Positions 34,385-43,522 of a stretch of DNA of 64,000 nucleotides are shown in pieces. The position numbers were made by a program, and so were the translations under genes. Source of the DNA: CAYWEM01 sp964457225 (GTDB lineage: Bacteria > Acidobacteriota > Aminicenantia > UBA2199); contig CAYWEM010000007.1 in NCBI GenBank assembly GCA_964457225.1, positions 62,001 through 126,000 on the forward strand, given 5' to 3'. The notes beneath the pieces were generated by a model. It saw only the letters and a program-made list of their open reading frames with translations, made no database searches and was not told the origin of the DNA. Each line of letters begins with the position of its first letter. Position 1 is the first letter of the stretch.

Positions 34385-36295
34385 TTACATTCTGGCGGGG
34401 AGCGGTATCCCCAGGACCTGAAATAGCCTGTTCAGGGTCTTCTTGACTGTCAACAGCAGGTGCAGGCGCGTCCGCCTCAGGTCAAGGTCGGGTTCGGCCA
34501 GTACCGGGAAATGGTGATAGTAATTGTTGAATTTCTGACAAAGGGAATAGGTGAAAGATGCGATCATGGACGGTTCACGGCTTTCCAGGGCCAGTTCGAG
34601 CTGGCATTCGCAGGAATAAGCCTGTAAAAGGATTTCCCAGGTCGCTTCCAGTTCGTGCGCTTCGAGCCGGTCTAAAAGGCCGGCTGTCGGAGCTGCAATT
34701 CCGTCCGGCTGACCGGGGCAGCGATTCAGTATGCTGTTCAGCCGCACCAGGGTGTATTGCAGGTAGGGGCCGCTGTCTCCTTCAAATGCCAGCGCTTCCT
34801 TGAAGTCGAATACTATCATGGTTTTAAGACTGTACTTGACCATGAAGTAGCGCAGGGCGCCGACCGCGATTTGTCCGGCGGTCAGTTCCAGCAGTTCGGC
34901 GGACATGTCGGGGTTGCGCTGCCGGATTTCCTGGCCGGCCTTTTCCCTTAGCTTGGCCAGCAGGTCATCGGCTTTGACCGCGATGCCCTTCCGGCCGGAA
35001 ACGTTGATCGAGCTTTTTCCCTGCTGGTCTTCGGGAATGACGAAACCCATTTCCCTGGCACAGGCCGGGGACAGGGTGACCATTTCGTAGGCGAAGTGGC
35101 AGAAGTTGGCCGCGGCCCGCGGTTGGCCCAGGTCTTCCAGTACTTGCCTGATCAGGTTCTGGAGGTAGGCCTGGCGGCAGTCTATCACGTTGAATACCAG
35201 GTCGATGCCGCTCCTGGCTAAAACCGGGCATGATGTGTCCATGGTTGAGATCAGCACTTCCTTGCCGTCCGGATAGCTGAGGAAACGCTTGAAGCGCAGG
35301 CCCGTTTCGGTGAAGGCGAATTTCCAGAGATGGTAGGCCAGGTCTTTGCCTATATAGGTGACCGTGTCATTGGAACGGATGATTATCTTATCGATCTTTT
35401 CCGGCCGGTAGTGAATGATCTGGCAACCCTGCTGGGCCTCTTCCCTGGCCGGAAGTAAAATGCTTTCCCGCCTGAGCGTCCGGGCCGTTTCGCTGAACAG
35501 TCCGGAAGCCATGATGTCGCTTTCCCTGACCATCAGATCGTATCGAATGTCCAGCCCGGCCATCAGTTCCAGGTGTTCGGCCAGCACGGTGCGGGAAACG
35601 TATTCACTCACGGGGTATTCCGGGTCGAGCCCCTGTTCGATTCTGCGATGGACTTCCCGGCGTTCGGCCGCGGCTTCCTGATCCTCGCCCAGTATTTTCC
35701 CCGCTTCTGAATACAGTTCCCAGAGATAGGCGGAAAGGTTTTTGATGGCCTGGATTTCAGGCAGGGGCATCCGCCGCAGCCGCAGCAGGCCCCATACTAC
35801 GTCCGCCACCTGGATGCCCGTGTCATCGATGTAGTTCTGAACTTCCACCTGGTAACCCAGGTTTCGCAGGGTCCTGACCAGGGTGTCGCCGAGGCAGACG
35901 TTGCGCAGGTGACCGATGTGAGCCGCCTTGTTGGGATTGATGCTGGTGTGTTCCACGCAGACCAGGCCGCGGTCTGCGGTTTTGTCTTCTTCATTCCCCA
36001 GCAGGTGTGCGAACACTGTGCCGCGGTCCAGGTAAAGGTTAAGAAAACCGCCGCCGGCGACCTGGGCGGCGCTTATTTCAGGTAAAACGTTGCTAAAACT
36101 TTCGGCCAGGCGCCTGGCGATGATAAAGGGCTTGTCACCGACCAGCTTGGCCAGGCTGAAGGCCAGCGGGCTGGCCAGGTCACCGAATTTACGCTCCGGC
36201 GGAATACTGAAAACGATTTCCAGCTCCCGGACGCCCCACTCTTTTTCGATAAAAGCAGAGAGATGACCGGCCAGCTTTGCCTGCAATTTTTTCAT
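34385..36295 (-). CDS. argS: Arginyl-tRNA synthetase
   Basis: A 636-residue class I aminoacyl-tRNA synthetase that charges tRNA-Arg in the cytoplasm. The HIGH motif is at 126-129 within NPNKAAHIGHLRN. The KMSKS-type loop is replaced by VSGRKGIAVKADDLL, an accepted variant in this enzyme. The N-terminal additional domain (FGDLASPLAFSLAK) and the C-terminal DALR anticodon-binding domain (VRLNSIL ... NNYYHHFPVL) are both present. The start overlaps the phosphatase gene by 4 bases, so both share the promoter at 36938-36967. Confidence 0.95.
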   Translation of the reverse strand: MKKLQAKLAGHLSAFIEKEWGVRELEIVFSIPPERKFGDLASPLAFSLAKLVGDKPFIIARRLAESFSNVLPEISAAQVAGGGFLNLYLDRGTVFAHLLGNEEDKTADRGLVCVEHTSINPNKAAHIGHLRNVCLGDTLVRTLRNLGYQVEVQNYIDDTGIQVADVVWGLLRLRRMPLPEIQAIKNLSAYLWELYSEAGKILGEDQEAAAERREVHRRIEQGLDPEYPVSEYVSRTVLAEHLELMAGLDIRYDLMVRESDIMASGLFSETARTLRRESILLPAREEAQQGCQIIHYRPEKIDKIIIRSNDTVTYIGKDLAYHLWKFAFTETGLRFKRFLSYPDGKEVLISTMDTSCPVLARSGIDLVFNVIDCRQAYLQNLIRQVLEDLGQPRAAANFCHFAYEMVTLSPACAREMGFVIPEDQQGKSSINVSGRKGIAVKADDLLAKLREKAGQEIRQRNPDMSAELLELTAGQIAVGALRYFMVKYSLKTMIVFDFKEALAFEGDSGPYLQYTLVRLNSILNRCPGQPDGIAAPTAGLLDRLEAHELEATWEILLQAYSCECQLELALESREPSMIASFTYSLCQKFNNYYHHFPVLAEPDLDLRRTRLHLLLTVKKTLNRLFQVLGIPLPARM

Positions 36296-36927
36296 GGTGT
36301 TGCCTTGAATTGCGGGGATATGTTCCAGGCGCTGAGCACCGTGTAATCTCCCCCTAAACCGTTGGAAATGATAAAGCGCGAATAGTGGCAGTTGCCGCAG
36401 CGGAAGAAGCGGGCCGTCGCCGGAACCAGGCCCAGCAGATGGGCCAGGATGGCCCGATTGACCGAGGCATGACCCACAACCAGAATGCAGTCCGCCTGAT
36501 GGTTTTTTATTTCCGCCACCGGATCCTGCAACCTCAGGTAAACCTGGCGGAAGCTTTCGCCGCCGGGAATGGGCAGGGTGTCATCGGCCAGCCAGCGGCG
36601 GTAAAAATCAGGTTCTTCCTTTATTACCTGCTGGTAAAGACGGTTTTCCCACGAGCCCAGGTCGATTTCTATCAATCCGGGCAGAACAACTGCCGGCAGT
36701 CCGCGTTTTTCAGTAAGGATGCGGGCCGTGGAGCGTGCTCTGTCCAGCGGTGATGAAAAAACCGCCTTGAAGGGGATATCGGCCAGTGAAACGGCCAACT
36801 GTTCAGCCTCGGCCAGGCCGCGTTCATTGAGCGGATTGTCGATCCGACCCTGGAGCCGATCTTCTTCGTTGTAATCGGTGGTGCCGTGCCTGACCAGAAA
36901 AATCTCTTTTGTTTTTTGTGCGGTCAT
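36292..36927 (-). CDS. Histidine phosphatase family protein (phosphoglycerate mutase-like)
   Basis: A 211-residue enzyme of the branch 1 histidine phosphatase fold. The phosphate-accepting histidine is in LVRHGTTDYNEEDRLQGR and the second catalytic histidine in VVGHASVNRAIL. Relatives include cofactor-dependent phosphoglycerate mutase, CobC and broad phosphatases; the short length favours a phosphatase over a mutase. The ATG at 36939 overlaps the TATAAT box, so I start at ATG 36927, 10 bases after that box and without a Shine-Dalgarno. It is co-transcribed with argS. Confidence 0.88.
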   Translation of the reverse strand: MTAQKTKEIFLVRHGTTDYNEEDRLQGRIDNPLNERGLAEAEQLAVSLADIPFKAVFSSPLDRARSTARILTEKRGLPAVVLPGLIEIDLGSWENRLYQQVIKEEPDFYRRWLADDTLPIPGGESFRQVYLRLQDPVAEIKNHQADCILVVGHASVNRAILAHLLGLVPATARFFRCGNCHYSRFIISNGLGGDYTVLSAWNISPQFKATP

Positions 36928-36937
36928 GGATTTTTTC

Positions 36938-36967
36938 ATTATAGTCGAAATATTCGCCGCCGGTCAA
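36938..36967 (-). promoter_or_regulatory. Promoter of the phosphatase-argS operon
   Basis: On the minus strand TTGACC and a consensus TATAAT are separated by 18 bases. The predicted transcript has at most 4 bases before ATG 36927, so it is practically leaderless. Confidence 0.65.
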
Positions 36968-37042
36968 CAGCTGATCCGGTCGTTTCGATCTGCTGATCTG
37001 AAACAAACAACCCGAAAACATTTGATTTACTGCATTAAACAG

Positions 37043-37071
37043 TTGAAAAACCGAATCAGGTGTTTTATCAT
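37043..37071 (+). promoter_or_regulatory. Promoter giving a leaderless mRNA for the FapA-like gene
   Basis: TTGAAA and TATCAT are separated by 17 bases; TTCAAAC alone lies between the -10 box and ATG 37079. The divergent phosphatase promoter lies about 75 bases away. Confidence 0.6.
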
Positions 37072-37078
37072 TTCAAAC

Positions 37079-38455
37079 ATGACCGCTCCACCCATTGAAG
37101 TGACTCTGAGTGATGATGAGTTGCAGGCTTTTCTGAATTATTCCGGTTCTGCTCCCGAACCGCCCCTGAATGAAACCAGGCTGAAATTCCTGCTCAAGGG
37201 GCAGGGAGTGGTCAGCGGTATTGACGAGCAGGCCCTGGCCGCGGCCGTAGTTGAGATCAATGCCGGAAGGCCGGTGCGCGACCTGCTGGTGGCTAAAGGC
37301 ACGCCGGCAAAACAGGGACGCGATGCCTCGATGGAATTGCATTTCGAGGTTTCCAGCAAGCCGCAGGAAGATGAAAGCGGCCGCATCAATTATCGTGAAA
37401 TCGGGGCACTGGTCATGGCCCGGGCCGGTCAGCTGCTGGCGGTTAAGTACAAGGCCCGGGGAGCGGTCAATGGAGTAACCGTGACCGGAAAAGTCTTGTT
37501 GATGCCCAAGGCGGAAGACATAGCACTGACCGCCGGAGTCAATGTCGAGCGGCTTGAAGAAGATGAAAAAATCATTTTCAATGCCAGGGAAGACGGGGTG
37601 ATCAAGTTCGAGAACAACACTCTGTCGGTTTTTCCTGAACTTGACATCGAAAAGGACGTCGATTTCAATTGCGGCAACATCGATTTTTCGGGTGATGTCC
37701 GGATTGGTCGGGATGTACTGCCCGATTTTATCGTGAAGGCGGCCGGCAGGATAAGCATCTGGGGGTCGGCGGTAGCCTGCCGGCTGGATTCCGGCCAGGA
37801 CATCGAGGTGCGGGCCGGCATAGTCGGCAAGGGAAAAGGAGTGGTTAAATCGGCCGGTTCGATCAAGGCTGGTTTCGTCGAGAACGCCACTCTGGAAGCG
37901 CTCGGAGACATCACTGTGCGCAGCGGTATAATCGGCAGCAGCGTTAAATGCAACGGTATGCTGAAGGTGGATACCCGCGGCGGCCGTATTGTGGAAAGTT
38001 CGGTCAAGGCCGGACGCGGCATAATAGTCGGTAACGTCGGCTCACGCTTCAGTTCGGCCACTGTGCTGATCACCGGCATCATCGGCGACAAGGAAACCGT
38101 CTGGCTGGAAGCAAAACAAAAACTGGAAAACAAGATAACCGAAGCCCAGGGCATTGAAAGGCGTTACGGCCGCAGTACCCTGGAGAATAAGAGCCTGCCT
38201 CCGGGTTTCATGGAGAAATGCCGCAAGGACCTGGAGTTATGGGATGCGCTCAAGGAAGAAATCAGGCAGATTCACGAACAGGTCAAGGAAATAGAGGAAG
38301 AAATGTTCGACTACCAGGCCGTTATTCTGATCAAGGAACAGCTGTTCCCAAAGGTCACACTCAAGATCGGCAGGTATGAACTGGTTTCCGCCCGGGAATA
38401 CCAGCGGGCCACGGTGCGTTATTCCCCCGAGGAAGACCGCTTGATTATCGTCTGA
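37079..38455 (+). CDS. FapA/DUF342 family protein
   Basis: A 458-residue cytoplasmic protein of the FapA (DUF342) family. After an N-terminal region there is a right-handed beta-helix of many short repeats (ISIWGSAVACRLDSGQDIEV, GSIKAGFVENATLEALGDIT), then a coiled coil at about 345-425 (EAKQKLENKITEAQGIERRY, EIRQIHEQVKEIEEEMFDY). FapA homologues act in signalling, polymer handling or, in Vibrio, in glucose-regulated control of cell division; the role here is unknown. I start at ATG 37079; the frame is open upstream but runs through the promoter and the phosphatase gene. Confidence 0.82.
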   Translation: MTAPPIEVTLSDDELQAFLNYSGSAPEPPLNETRLKFLLKGQGVVSGIDEQALAAAVVEINAGRPVRDLLVAKGTPAKQGRDASMELHFEVSSKPQEDESGRINYREIGALVMARAGQLLAVKYKARGAVNGVTVTGKVLLMPKAEDIALTAGVNVERLEEDEKIIFNAREDGVIKFENNTLSVFPELDIEKDVDFNCGNIDFSGDVRIGRDVLPDFIVKAAGRISIWGSAVACRLDSGQDIEVRAGIVGKGKGVVKSAGSIKAGFVENATLEALGDITVRSGIIGSSVKCNGMLKVDTRGGRIVESSVKAGRGIIVGNVGSRFSSATVLITGIIGDKETVWLEAKQKLENKITEAQGIERRYGRSTLENKSLPPGFMEKCRKDLELWDALKEEIRQIHEQVKEIEEEMFDYQAVILIKEQLFPKVTLKIGRYELVSAREYQRATVRYSPEEDRLIIV

Positions 38456-38458
38456 TCT

Positions 38459-39382
38459 TCAGGAAAGGTAGAATTTTTCATCCATGTGTTGCTGAATGTT
38501 CTTTTCCAGCAGGCGTTCCATGGCGAAATCCTTGACTCCCATGTAGTAGAGTGCTGATTCGATGAAGGCAATTTCAGGGATCAAACCGATCATTTCCACT
38601 TTCCTGATCCTGATGTTGTAGCGCCGGCCTTCCATGCGCACCATTTCCAGCACCCGGTACATCGGTGTGTTGCGGTAATTGGTTATGGAAACGGTCAGGT
38701 GGGTTTCCTGGCTTTCGGCGTCTATTCCGGAATGGGACTTGACGAATTGAAACCCCCCGTAGAGCTGCTGGATGGCCCGGCTGATGGCCTTGGTGGCATC
38801 CAGGTCGCGGGTGGAAAGAAAGATTTTAAAGCTGACCAGAGGATGGCGGGCCCCGATGATGGTCGCCCCCGTGTCCGGCTTGAAGATCTCAGGACCGAAA
38901 TCAGGTTTCCAGCGAGGATCTTTGAGTTTTTCTTCCAAACCCTCGTATTCACCCTTGCGGATGTTTTCGATGTCTTTGCGCAGAGGAAACTGGGCTGATT
39001 CGCTGAACAGGTAAACCGGAATGCGGAATTCTTCGGCCACCAGGGCGGCGAATTCAACCGACATTTCAACCGCTTCTTCAATGGTGACGTCTTTCAGGGG
39101 CACGAAGGGAAACACATCGACTGCACCGATACGGGGGTATTCACCATGGTGGCGGCGCATGTCGATTTGCTTGAGTGATTCCTCGTAGAGCAGCATTCCA
39201 CCCTTGAAAATAGCTTCCCTTGAACCGGTGAAGGCGAAAACAGTGCGATTGCGAGATTTGTCCATGGAGACATCAAGCAGGGCCAGGCCGCTGACATTCT
39301 GCAGTTTTTCGGTCAGGGCGTCGATGAACTTCTGGTCCTTGCCCTCGCAGATGTTCGGGATTACGGAAATGATTTTACTCAT
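38459..39382 (-). CDS. ftcD: Glutamate formimidoyltransferase
   Basis: A 307-residue enzyme of histidine breakdown that moves the formimino group from formiminoglutamate to tetrahydrofolate, releasing glutamate. The active-site region MRRHHGEYPRIGAVDVFPFV and the second motif GARHPLVSFKIFL are clear. It has only the transferase half, without the cyclodeaminase half found in the animal enzyme. AAGGAG precedes the ATG. It is the last gene of the sodium-pumping decarboxylase operon, 9 bases after the beta subunit. Confidence 0.92.
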   Translation of the reverse strand: MSKIISVIPNICEGKDQKFIDALTEKLQNVSGLALLDVSMDKSRNRTVFAFTGSREAIFKGGMLLYEESLKQIDMRRHHGEYPRIGAVDVFPFVPLKDVTIEEAVEMSVEFAALVAEEFRIPVYLFSESAQFPLRKDIENIRKGEYEGLEEKLKDPRWKPDFGPEIFKPDTGATIIGARHPLVSFKIFLSTRDLDATKAISRAIQQLYGGFQFVKSHSGIDAESQETHLTVSITNYRNTPMYRVLEMVRMEGRRYNIRIRKVEMIGLIPEIAFIESALYYMGVKDFAMERLLEKNIQQHMDEKFYLS

Positions 39383-39391
39383 GGTGGCTCC

Positions 39392-41077
39392 TTAAAAAAT
39401 TCCCAGGAAAACTCCGGCGGCGATGGCCGAGCCGATGACTCCGGCAACGTTGGGGCCCATGGCGTGCATCAGCAGGAAGTTGTTGGGATCCTCTTCCTTG
39501 CCGATCATCTGAACCACCCGGGCCGAATCCGGAACCGCGGAGACCCCGGCGGCCCCGATCAGGGGGTTGATCTTGTTTTTCAGGAAAAGATTCATGAACT
39601 TGGCGAACAGAACTCCGCAGGCGGTGGCTACTCCGAATGATATGACACCGAGGATGAAAATCATTACGGATTCACGGTTCAGGAAGACCTGGGCGGTGGT
39701 TGAAGCACCCACGGCCAGGCCCAGCAGGATGGTGCAGATGTCTATCAGGGAGGAGGCCGCGGTTTTGGCCAGCCGGGTGGTGACTCCCGATTCCTTGAGC
39801 AGGTTGCCGAAGAACAGCATGCCCAGCAGGGGGATGGCGCCGGGGGCTACCATGGTGGTGACCAGGAACCCGATTATCGGGAAAAGGATCTTGGTGCTCT
39901 TGCTGACTTCACGTCCGGGTTTCATGCGGATCAGGCGTTCTTTTTTGCTGGTCAGCAGTTTCATGATCGGAGGCTGGATGATCGGCACCATGGCCATGTA
40001 GGAGTAGGCGGCGATGGCAATCGGGCCGATCAGGGAAGGAGCCAGGCGCGAGGAAAGGAATATGGCCGTGGGACCGTCGGCTCCGCCGATTATGCCGATT
40101 GCTGCGGCATGGGCCGGGGAAAACCCGAGCATGATGGCGCTGATGAAGGTGATGAATATCCCGGTCTGGGCGGCGGCTCCGAGCAGCACGCTTTTCGGAT
40201 TGGACAGCAGGGTGGAAAAATCGGTCATGGCGCCGATGCCCAGGAAGATCAGGGGCGGAAACAGGCCGGAACGCACACCGAAATAGATGATGCCCAGGAC
40301 GCTGTTGGAAGTGGTGTTGAAAACGTACTTGTGAGTTACCGGGTCAATCATGTACAGCGAGATTGAATCGAATATCTGCAGGGGCAGGGGGATATTGCCG
40401 ACCAGGATGCCGAAGCCGATGGGCACCAGGAGCAGTGGTTCGTAATCTTTTTTTATAGCCAGGGTTATAAAGATCAGGCCGATCAGGATCATGATCAGGT
40501 TCTTGTAGGAAAGGTTGACGAATCCGGTTGAACCGATTATCTGGTCGGCATAGTCCTGGAAATGGCAATAAACCGCATCCAGGTAATCCACGTTCGGAGC
40601 CAGGTTGGTGATTTCCGCCAGCGATCGGTTTTCGTGAACTGTCAGAATACGGAAAAAACCGGCTGTTTCACCGTCCTTGTCAAGCAGCCGGCCCTTGCTG
40701 TTGGCGTGGATGCCCTGGACACTGCCCCGGCCGATTTCGAAAAACCTGGCCGAATCTTCCCAGCTCAGGCGGACATTGGTCAGTAAAGGCTCTTCAAACC
40801 TTGCTGAGACTACGTCTTCCTGACGGAAACGAACTCCGGAGTCAATGCGTCCGTAGGCGAATGACTGGTCGACCGCCACCAGCTTAAAACCTACCAATGG
40901 GTTGTCCTGGCTGTCGAGCAGCAGGCCGCGCATCCCCGTTTCCAGGCCGTCTTCCCGGCCGCGGAAAACTTTGACCATGATGTCCTTGCTGAATTCCGGT
41001 TGCAGGGATTCCGCCGCGGGCAGCAGCAGGCAGGTCAGCAGGGCGATGCAGCAGAGAAACAATTTCTTGTTGATCAT
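39392..41077 (-). CDS. Sodium-pumping decarboxylase beta subunit with an extra N-terminal exported domain
   Basis: A 561-residue membrane protein. From about residue 174 it is a standard OadB/MmdB/GcdB subunit, which drives Na+ out of the cell with the energy of biotin-linked decarboxylation: YEPLLLVPIGFGILVGNIP, then the Na+ site region GIIGGADGPTAIFLSSRLAP. The first 173 residues are not part of the usual subunit of about 375-430 residues. They hold a signal peptide (1-22) and a beta-rich domain (FEIGRGSVQGIHANSKGRLL) that would face the periplasm. GAGGAA precedes the ATG. The gene follows the biotin carrier by 22 bases. Confidence 0.93.
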   Translation of the reverse strand: MINKKLFLCCIALLTCLLLPAAESLQPEFSKDIMVKVFRGREDGLETGMRGLLLDSQDNPLVGFKLVAVDQSFAYGRIDSGVRFRQEDVVSARFEEPLLTNVRLSWEDSARFFEIGRGSVQGIHANSKGRLLDKDGETAGFFRILTVHENRSLAEITNLAPNVDYLDAVYCHFQDYADQIIGSTGFVNLSYKNLIMILIGLIFITLAIKKDYEPLLLVPIGFGILVGNIPLPLQIFDSISLYMIDPVTHKYVFNTTSNSVLGIIYFGVRSGLFPPLIFLGIGAMTDFSTLLSNPKSVLLGAAAQTGIFITFISAIMLGFSPAHAAAIGIIGGADGPTAIFLSSRLAPSLIGPIAIAAYSYMAMVPIIQPPIMKLLTSKKERLIRMKPGREVSKSTKILFPIIGFLVTTMVAPGAIPLLGMLFFGNLLKESGVTTRLAKTAASSLIDICTILLGLAVGASTTAQVFLNRESVMIFILGVISFGVATACGVLFAKFMNLFLKNKINPLIGAAGVSAVPDSARVVQMIGKEEDPNNFLLMHAMGPNVAGVIGSAIAAGVFLGIF

Positions 41078-41099
41078 CTGGGATTCCTCGCCGCTCGTT

Positions 41100-41570
41100 T
41101 CACAGGGTGGTCATGAAGGGGCGGTCGATTTCGCACAGTACTTCGCCCTCGGTCACGGTGTCGCCGTTGCGGAAATAGATTTTTTTCACCGTACCGTCAT
41201 GAGGGGCCTGGATCTGGTTTTCCATCTTCATGGCTTCCAGTACAAGCAGGGCCTGGCCCGCTTTCACCTGGTCTCCCTCAGATACGCGTATTTCCAGGAT
41301 CATGCCCGGTAAGGGTGATCTGACTGCGCCGCTGTCCACGGCCGGGGTTTTTTTCATTTTTTCGGTTTGCGGCGGCGGGGTAGCCGGGGCCGTCGGCGTG
41401 TCTACCTTTTTGAATACCGGCTGGTTTTCCCGGCTGCCGAACTGTTTCAATTCAACCCGGTAATCCTTGCCGTCCACGGTGATCAAGGCGTATTCGGCGG
41501 TCAATTCCCTGATTTCGGCCTGGTATTCCTTGTCGGCGATGGTCAGAACGTATTCCTTCATTTGCTTCAA
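41100..41570 (-). CDS. Biotin carrier protein of the decarboxylase
   Basis: A 156-residue carrier. The C-terminal 70 residues form a biotinyl domain with the attachment lysine in VLEAMKMENQI. A linker rich in Pro and Thr (TPTAPATPPPQT) joins it to an N-terminal beta-rich domain with KEYQAEIRELTAEYALITVD. It carries carboxyl groups from the alpha subunit to the beta subunit for decarboxylation. The ATG overlaps the gamma subunit stop by 4 bases. Confidence 0.93.
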   Translation of the reverse strand: MKQMKEYVLTIADKEYQAEIRELTAEYALITVDGKDYRVELKQFGSRENQPVFKKVDTPTAPATPPPQTEKMKKTPAVDSGAVRSPLPGMILEIRVSEGDQVKAGQALLVLEAMKMENQIQAPHDGTVKKIYFRNGDTVTEGEVLCEIDRPFMTTL

Positions 41571-41908
41571 CCTCTTCTGTTGGCGGGAACGGAAAGTTTT
41601 TCCTGGCCCGGAGGGCAGGCGGCGGGCGCCGGGCGGCGGAAAGTAAAGCGGCTGCTGCCGTAGGCCCGGTGGAGACGGATTTCAGTCTCCAGCACTGCGG
41701 TCAACACGGCGATTATTTCAGGTTCTATTGGCGCTTCCGGGGCTGGGACGGCAGACGTGACCGCTTTGTCCGCAGTTTTTTTATTCCTGGATTTCATCAT
41801 GGCCGGAAAGAAAGACAGCGATGATATGAGCAGGGCGGTCAGGATCAGTCCGCTGAAGACCACGGAAATTCCAAGCGCGGTTATGACCAATGCGTCTGCG
41901 ATATCCAC
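41567..41908 (-). CDS. OadG-like gamma/delta subunit of the decarboxylase
   Basis: A 113-residue small subunit with one membrane helix at about 8-30 (ITALGISVVFSGLILTALLI), the usual signature of OadG/MmdD, and a cytoplasmic tail ending in a segment with AVLTAVLETEIRLHRAYGSS, seen in many fused or long OadG proteins. It holds the complex together. I start at GTG 41908, with GAGGAG 6 bases before it and 10 bases after the alpha-subunit stop; a longer frame upstream lies inside the alpha subunit gene. Confidence 0.85.
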   Translation of the reverse strand: MDIADALVITALGISVVFSGLILTALLISSLSFFPAMMKSRNKKTADKAVTSAVPAPEAPIEPEIIAVLTAVLETEIRLHRAYGSSRFTFRRPAPAACPPGQEKLSVPANRRG

Positions 41909-41918
41909 TTCTTGCTCC

Positions 41919-43469
41919 TCAAAGGGGAATATTGCCGTGTTTCCGCGGCAGGTTGGCGTCTTTTTTCCCGGCCAGCATTTCCAGGGCCTTGATAACCCTG
42001 ATCCTGGTGTTGGCCGGAACAATGACGTCATCTATGTAGCCTTTTTTTGCGGCACTGAAAGGATTGGCGAAGAGATCCCGGTACAGTTCCTTCAACTCGT
42101 CCTTTTTTGCCGCAGGATCGGCGGCAGTTTTGAGGTCTGCGCTGTAAATGATTTCCACTGCGCCTTCCGGCCCCATGACCGCGATTTCAGCCGTGGGCCA
42201 GGCGAAAACAACGTCACCGCGTATATGCCGGGAATTCATCACGCAGTAGGCGCCGCCGTAGGCCTTGCGCACTATCACAGTGATTCGCGGCACGGTGCTC
42301 TCGGCAAAAGCATAAAGCAGCTTGGCGCCGTTGCGGATGATGCCGTTGTATTCCTGGCTGGTGCCCGGCATGAAGCCCGGTACGTCTTCGAATACCAGCA
42401 GGGGAATGTTGAAAGCATCGCAGAAGCGGACGAATCGGGCCGCCTTGATCGATGAATTGTTGTCCAGTACTCCGGCCATGACCTCGGGCTGGTTGGCCAC
42501 GATACCGACCGTGCGGCCGTTCAGGCGGCCGAAGCCGATGACGATGTTGGCCGCGAAATCCGGTTGAATCTCGAAAAAATCACCGTTATCCAGCACGGTG
42601 GTCACTATCTGCTTCATGTTGTAAGGCTTGTTGGGGTTGTCCGGCACCATGTTGTTGAGGTTGACTGCTATTCGATCCACCGGGTCGCTGTTTTCCATGC
42701 AGGGGGGAGCCTCGTTGTTGTTTTGGGGCAGAAAGGAAAGCAGTCTTTTCACGGTTTCCAGGGCCTCATCTTCATCGGCGCAGGCCAGGTGGGCTACCCC
42801 GCTCTTGCGCGTATGGACCTCGGCTCCGCCCAGCGATTCGGTGGTCACCTCTTCCCTGGTAACCTGTTTGACCACCTTGGGCCCGGTCAGGAACATGTAC
42901 GATGTCTTTTCGGTCATGATCACGAAATCGGTTATGGCCGGGGAATAAACCGCGCCTCCGGCACAGGGACCCAAAATCAGGGATATCTGGGGGACAACGC
43001 CTGAACTGAGCACGTTGCGCAGGAATATGTCGGCGTATCCGGCCAGGGCGTCAATACCTTCCTGTATCCTGGCCCCGCCCGAATCGTTCAGCCCGATTAT
43101 CGGGGCCCCGACCTTGACCGCCAGTTCCATTATCTTGACGATCTTCTCGGCATATGCTTTTGACAGCGATCCTCCGAAAATGGTGAAATCCTGGGAAAAG
43201 ATGAAAACCAGGCGGCCGTTAATGGTGCCGTATCCGGTTATAACTCCGTCAGTGGCCGGCCGGTTGTCGGCCATTTCGAAATCCTGGCAGCGATGGGTGA
43301 CGAAAATGTCAAACTCTTCGAAACTTCCCGGATCAAGAAGCTTTTCAATTCTTTCCCGCGCCGTGTATTTACCGGCCTGGTGCTGTTTTTCGATGCGGGC
43401 TTCGCCCCCGCCCAGGCGTGCTTTTTCCTTTTTGTGGATCAAGTCCAGCAGTTTTTGTTCACTCTTCAT
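41919..43469 (-). CDS. mmdA: Carboxyltransferase (alpha) subunit, methylmalonyl-CoA decarboxylase/propionyl-CoA carboxylase family
   Basis: A 516-residue soluble enzyme of the acyl-CoA carboxyltransferase family. Motifs include KYTARERIEKLLDPGSFEE, FSQDFTIFGGSLSKAYAEKI, GLNDSGGARIQEGI and SLILGPCAGGAVYSPAITDF. With the adjacent biotin carrier, gamma and beta subunits it forms a Na+-pumping decarboxylase, and its length (about 515) fits methylmalonyl-CoA rather than glutaconyl-CoA decarboxylase. It would turn methylmalonyl-CoA to propionyl-CoA and store the energy as a sodium gradient. GGAGG lies 4 bases before the ATG; a strong promoter precedes it. Confidence 0.9.
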   Translation of the reverse strand: MKSEQKLLDLIHKKEKARLGGGEARIEKQHQAGKYTARERIEKLLDPGSFEEFDIFVTHRCQDFEMADNRPATDGVITGYGTINGRLVFIFSQDFTIFGGSLSKAYAEKIVKIMELAVKVGAPIIGLNDSGGARIQEGIDALAGYADIFLRNVLSSGVVPQISLILGPCAGGAVYSPAITDFVIMTEKTSYMFLTGPKVVKQVTREEVTTESLGGAEVHTRKSGVAHLACADEDEALETVKRLLSFLPQNNNEAPPCMENSDPVDRIAVNLNNMVPDNPNKPYNMKQIVTTVLDNGDFFEIQPDFAANIVIGFGRLNGRTVGIVANQPEVMAGVLDNNSSIKAARFVRFCDAFNIPLLVFEDVPGFMPGTSQEYNGIIRNGAKLLYAFAESTVPRITVIVRKAYGGAYCVMNSRHIRGDVVFAWPTAEIAVMGPEGAVEIIYSADLKTAADPAAKKDELKELYRDLFANPFSAAKKGYIDDVIVPANTRIRVIKALEMLAGKKDANLPRKHGNIPL

Positions 43470-43492
43470 CGGTCCTCCACGGGAAATAGGTC

Positions 43493-43521
43493 ATTCTACC
43501 ACTCCAGGCAGTCCGGGTCAA
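43493..43521 (-). promoter_or_regulatory. Promoter of the sodium-pumping decarboxylase operon
   Basis: On the minus strand TTGACC and TAGAAT are separated by 17 bases, just 2 bases after the stop of the upstream kinase gene. It would serve mmdA through ftcD. Confidence 0.65.
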
Positions 43522-43522
43522 T

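Noticed and set aside
36928..36939. Earlier ATG for the phosphatase
   Set aside because: It overlaps the consensus TATAAT and would not be transcribed from that promoter.
36878..37078. 67-residue extension of the FapA-like protein
   Set aside because: It runs antisense through the phosphatase gene and both promoters.
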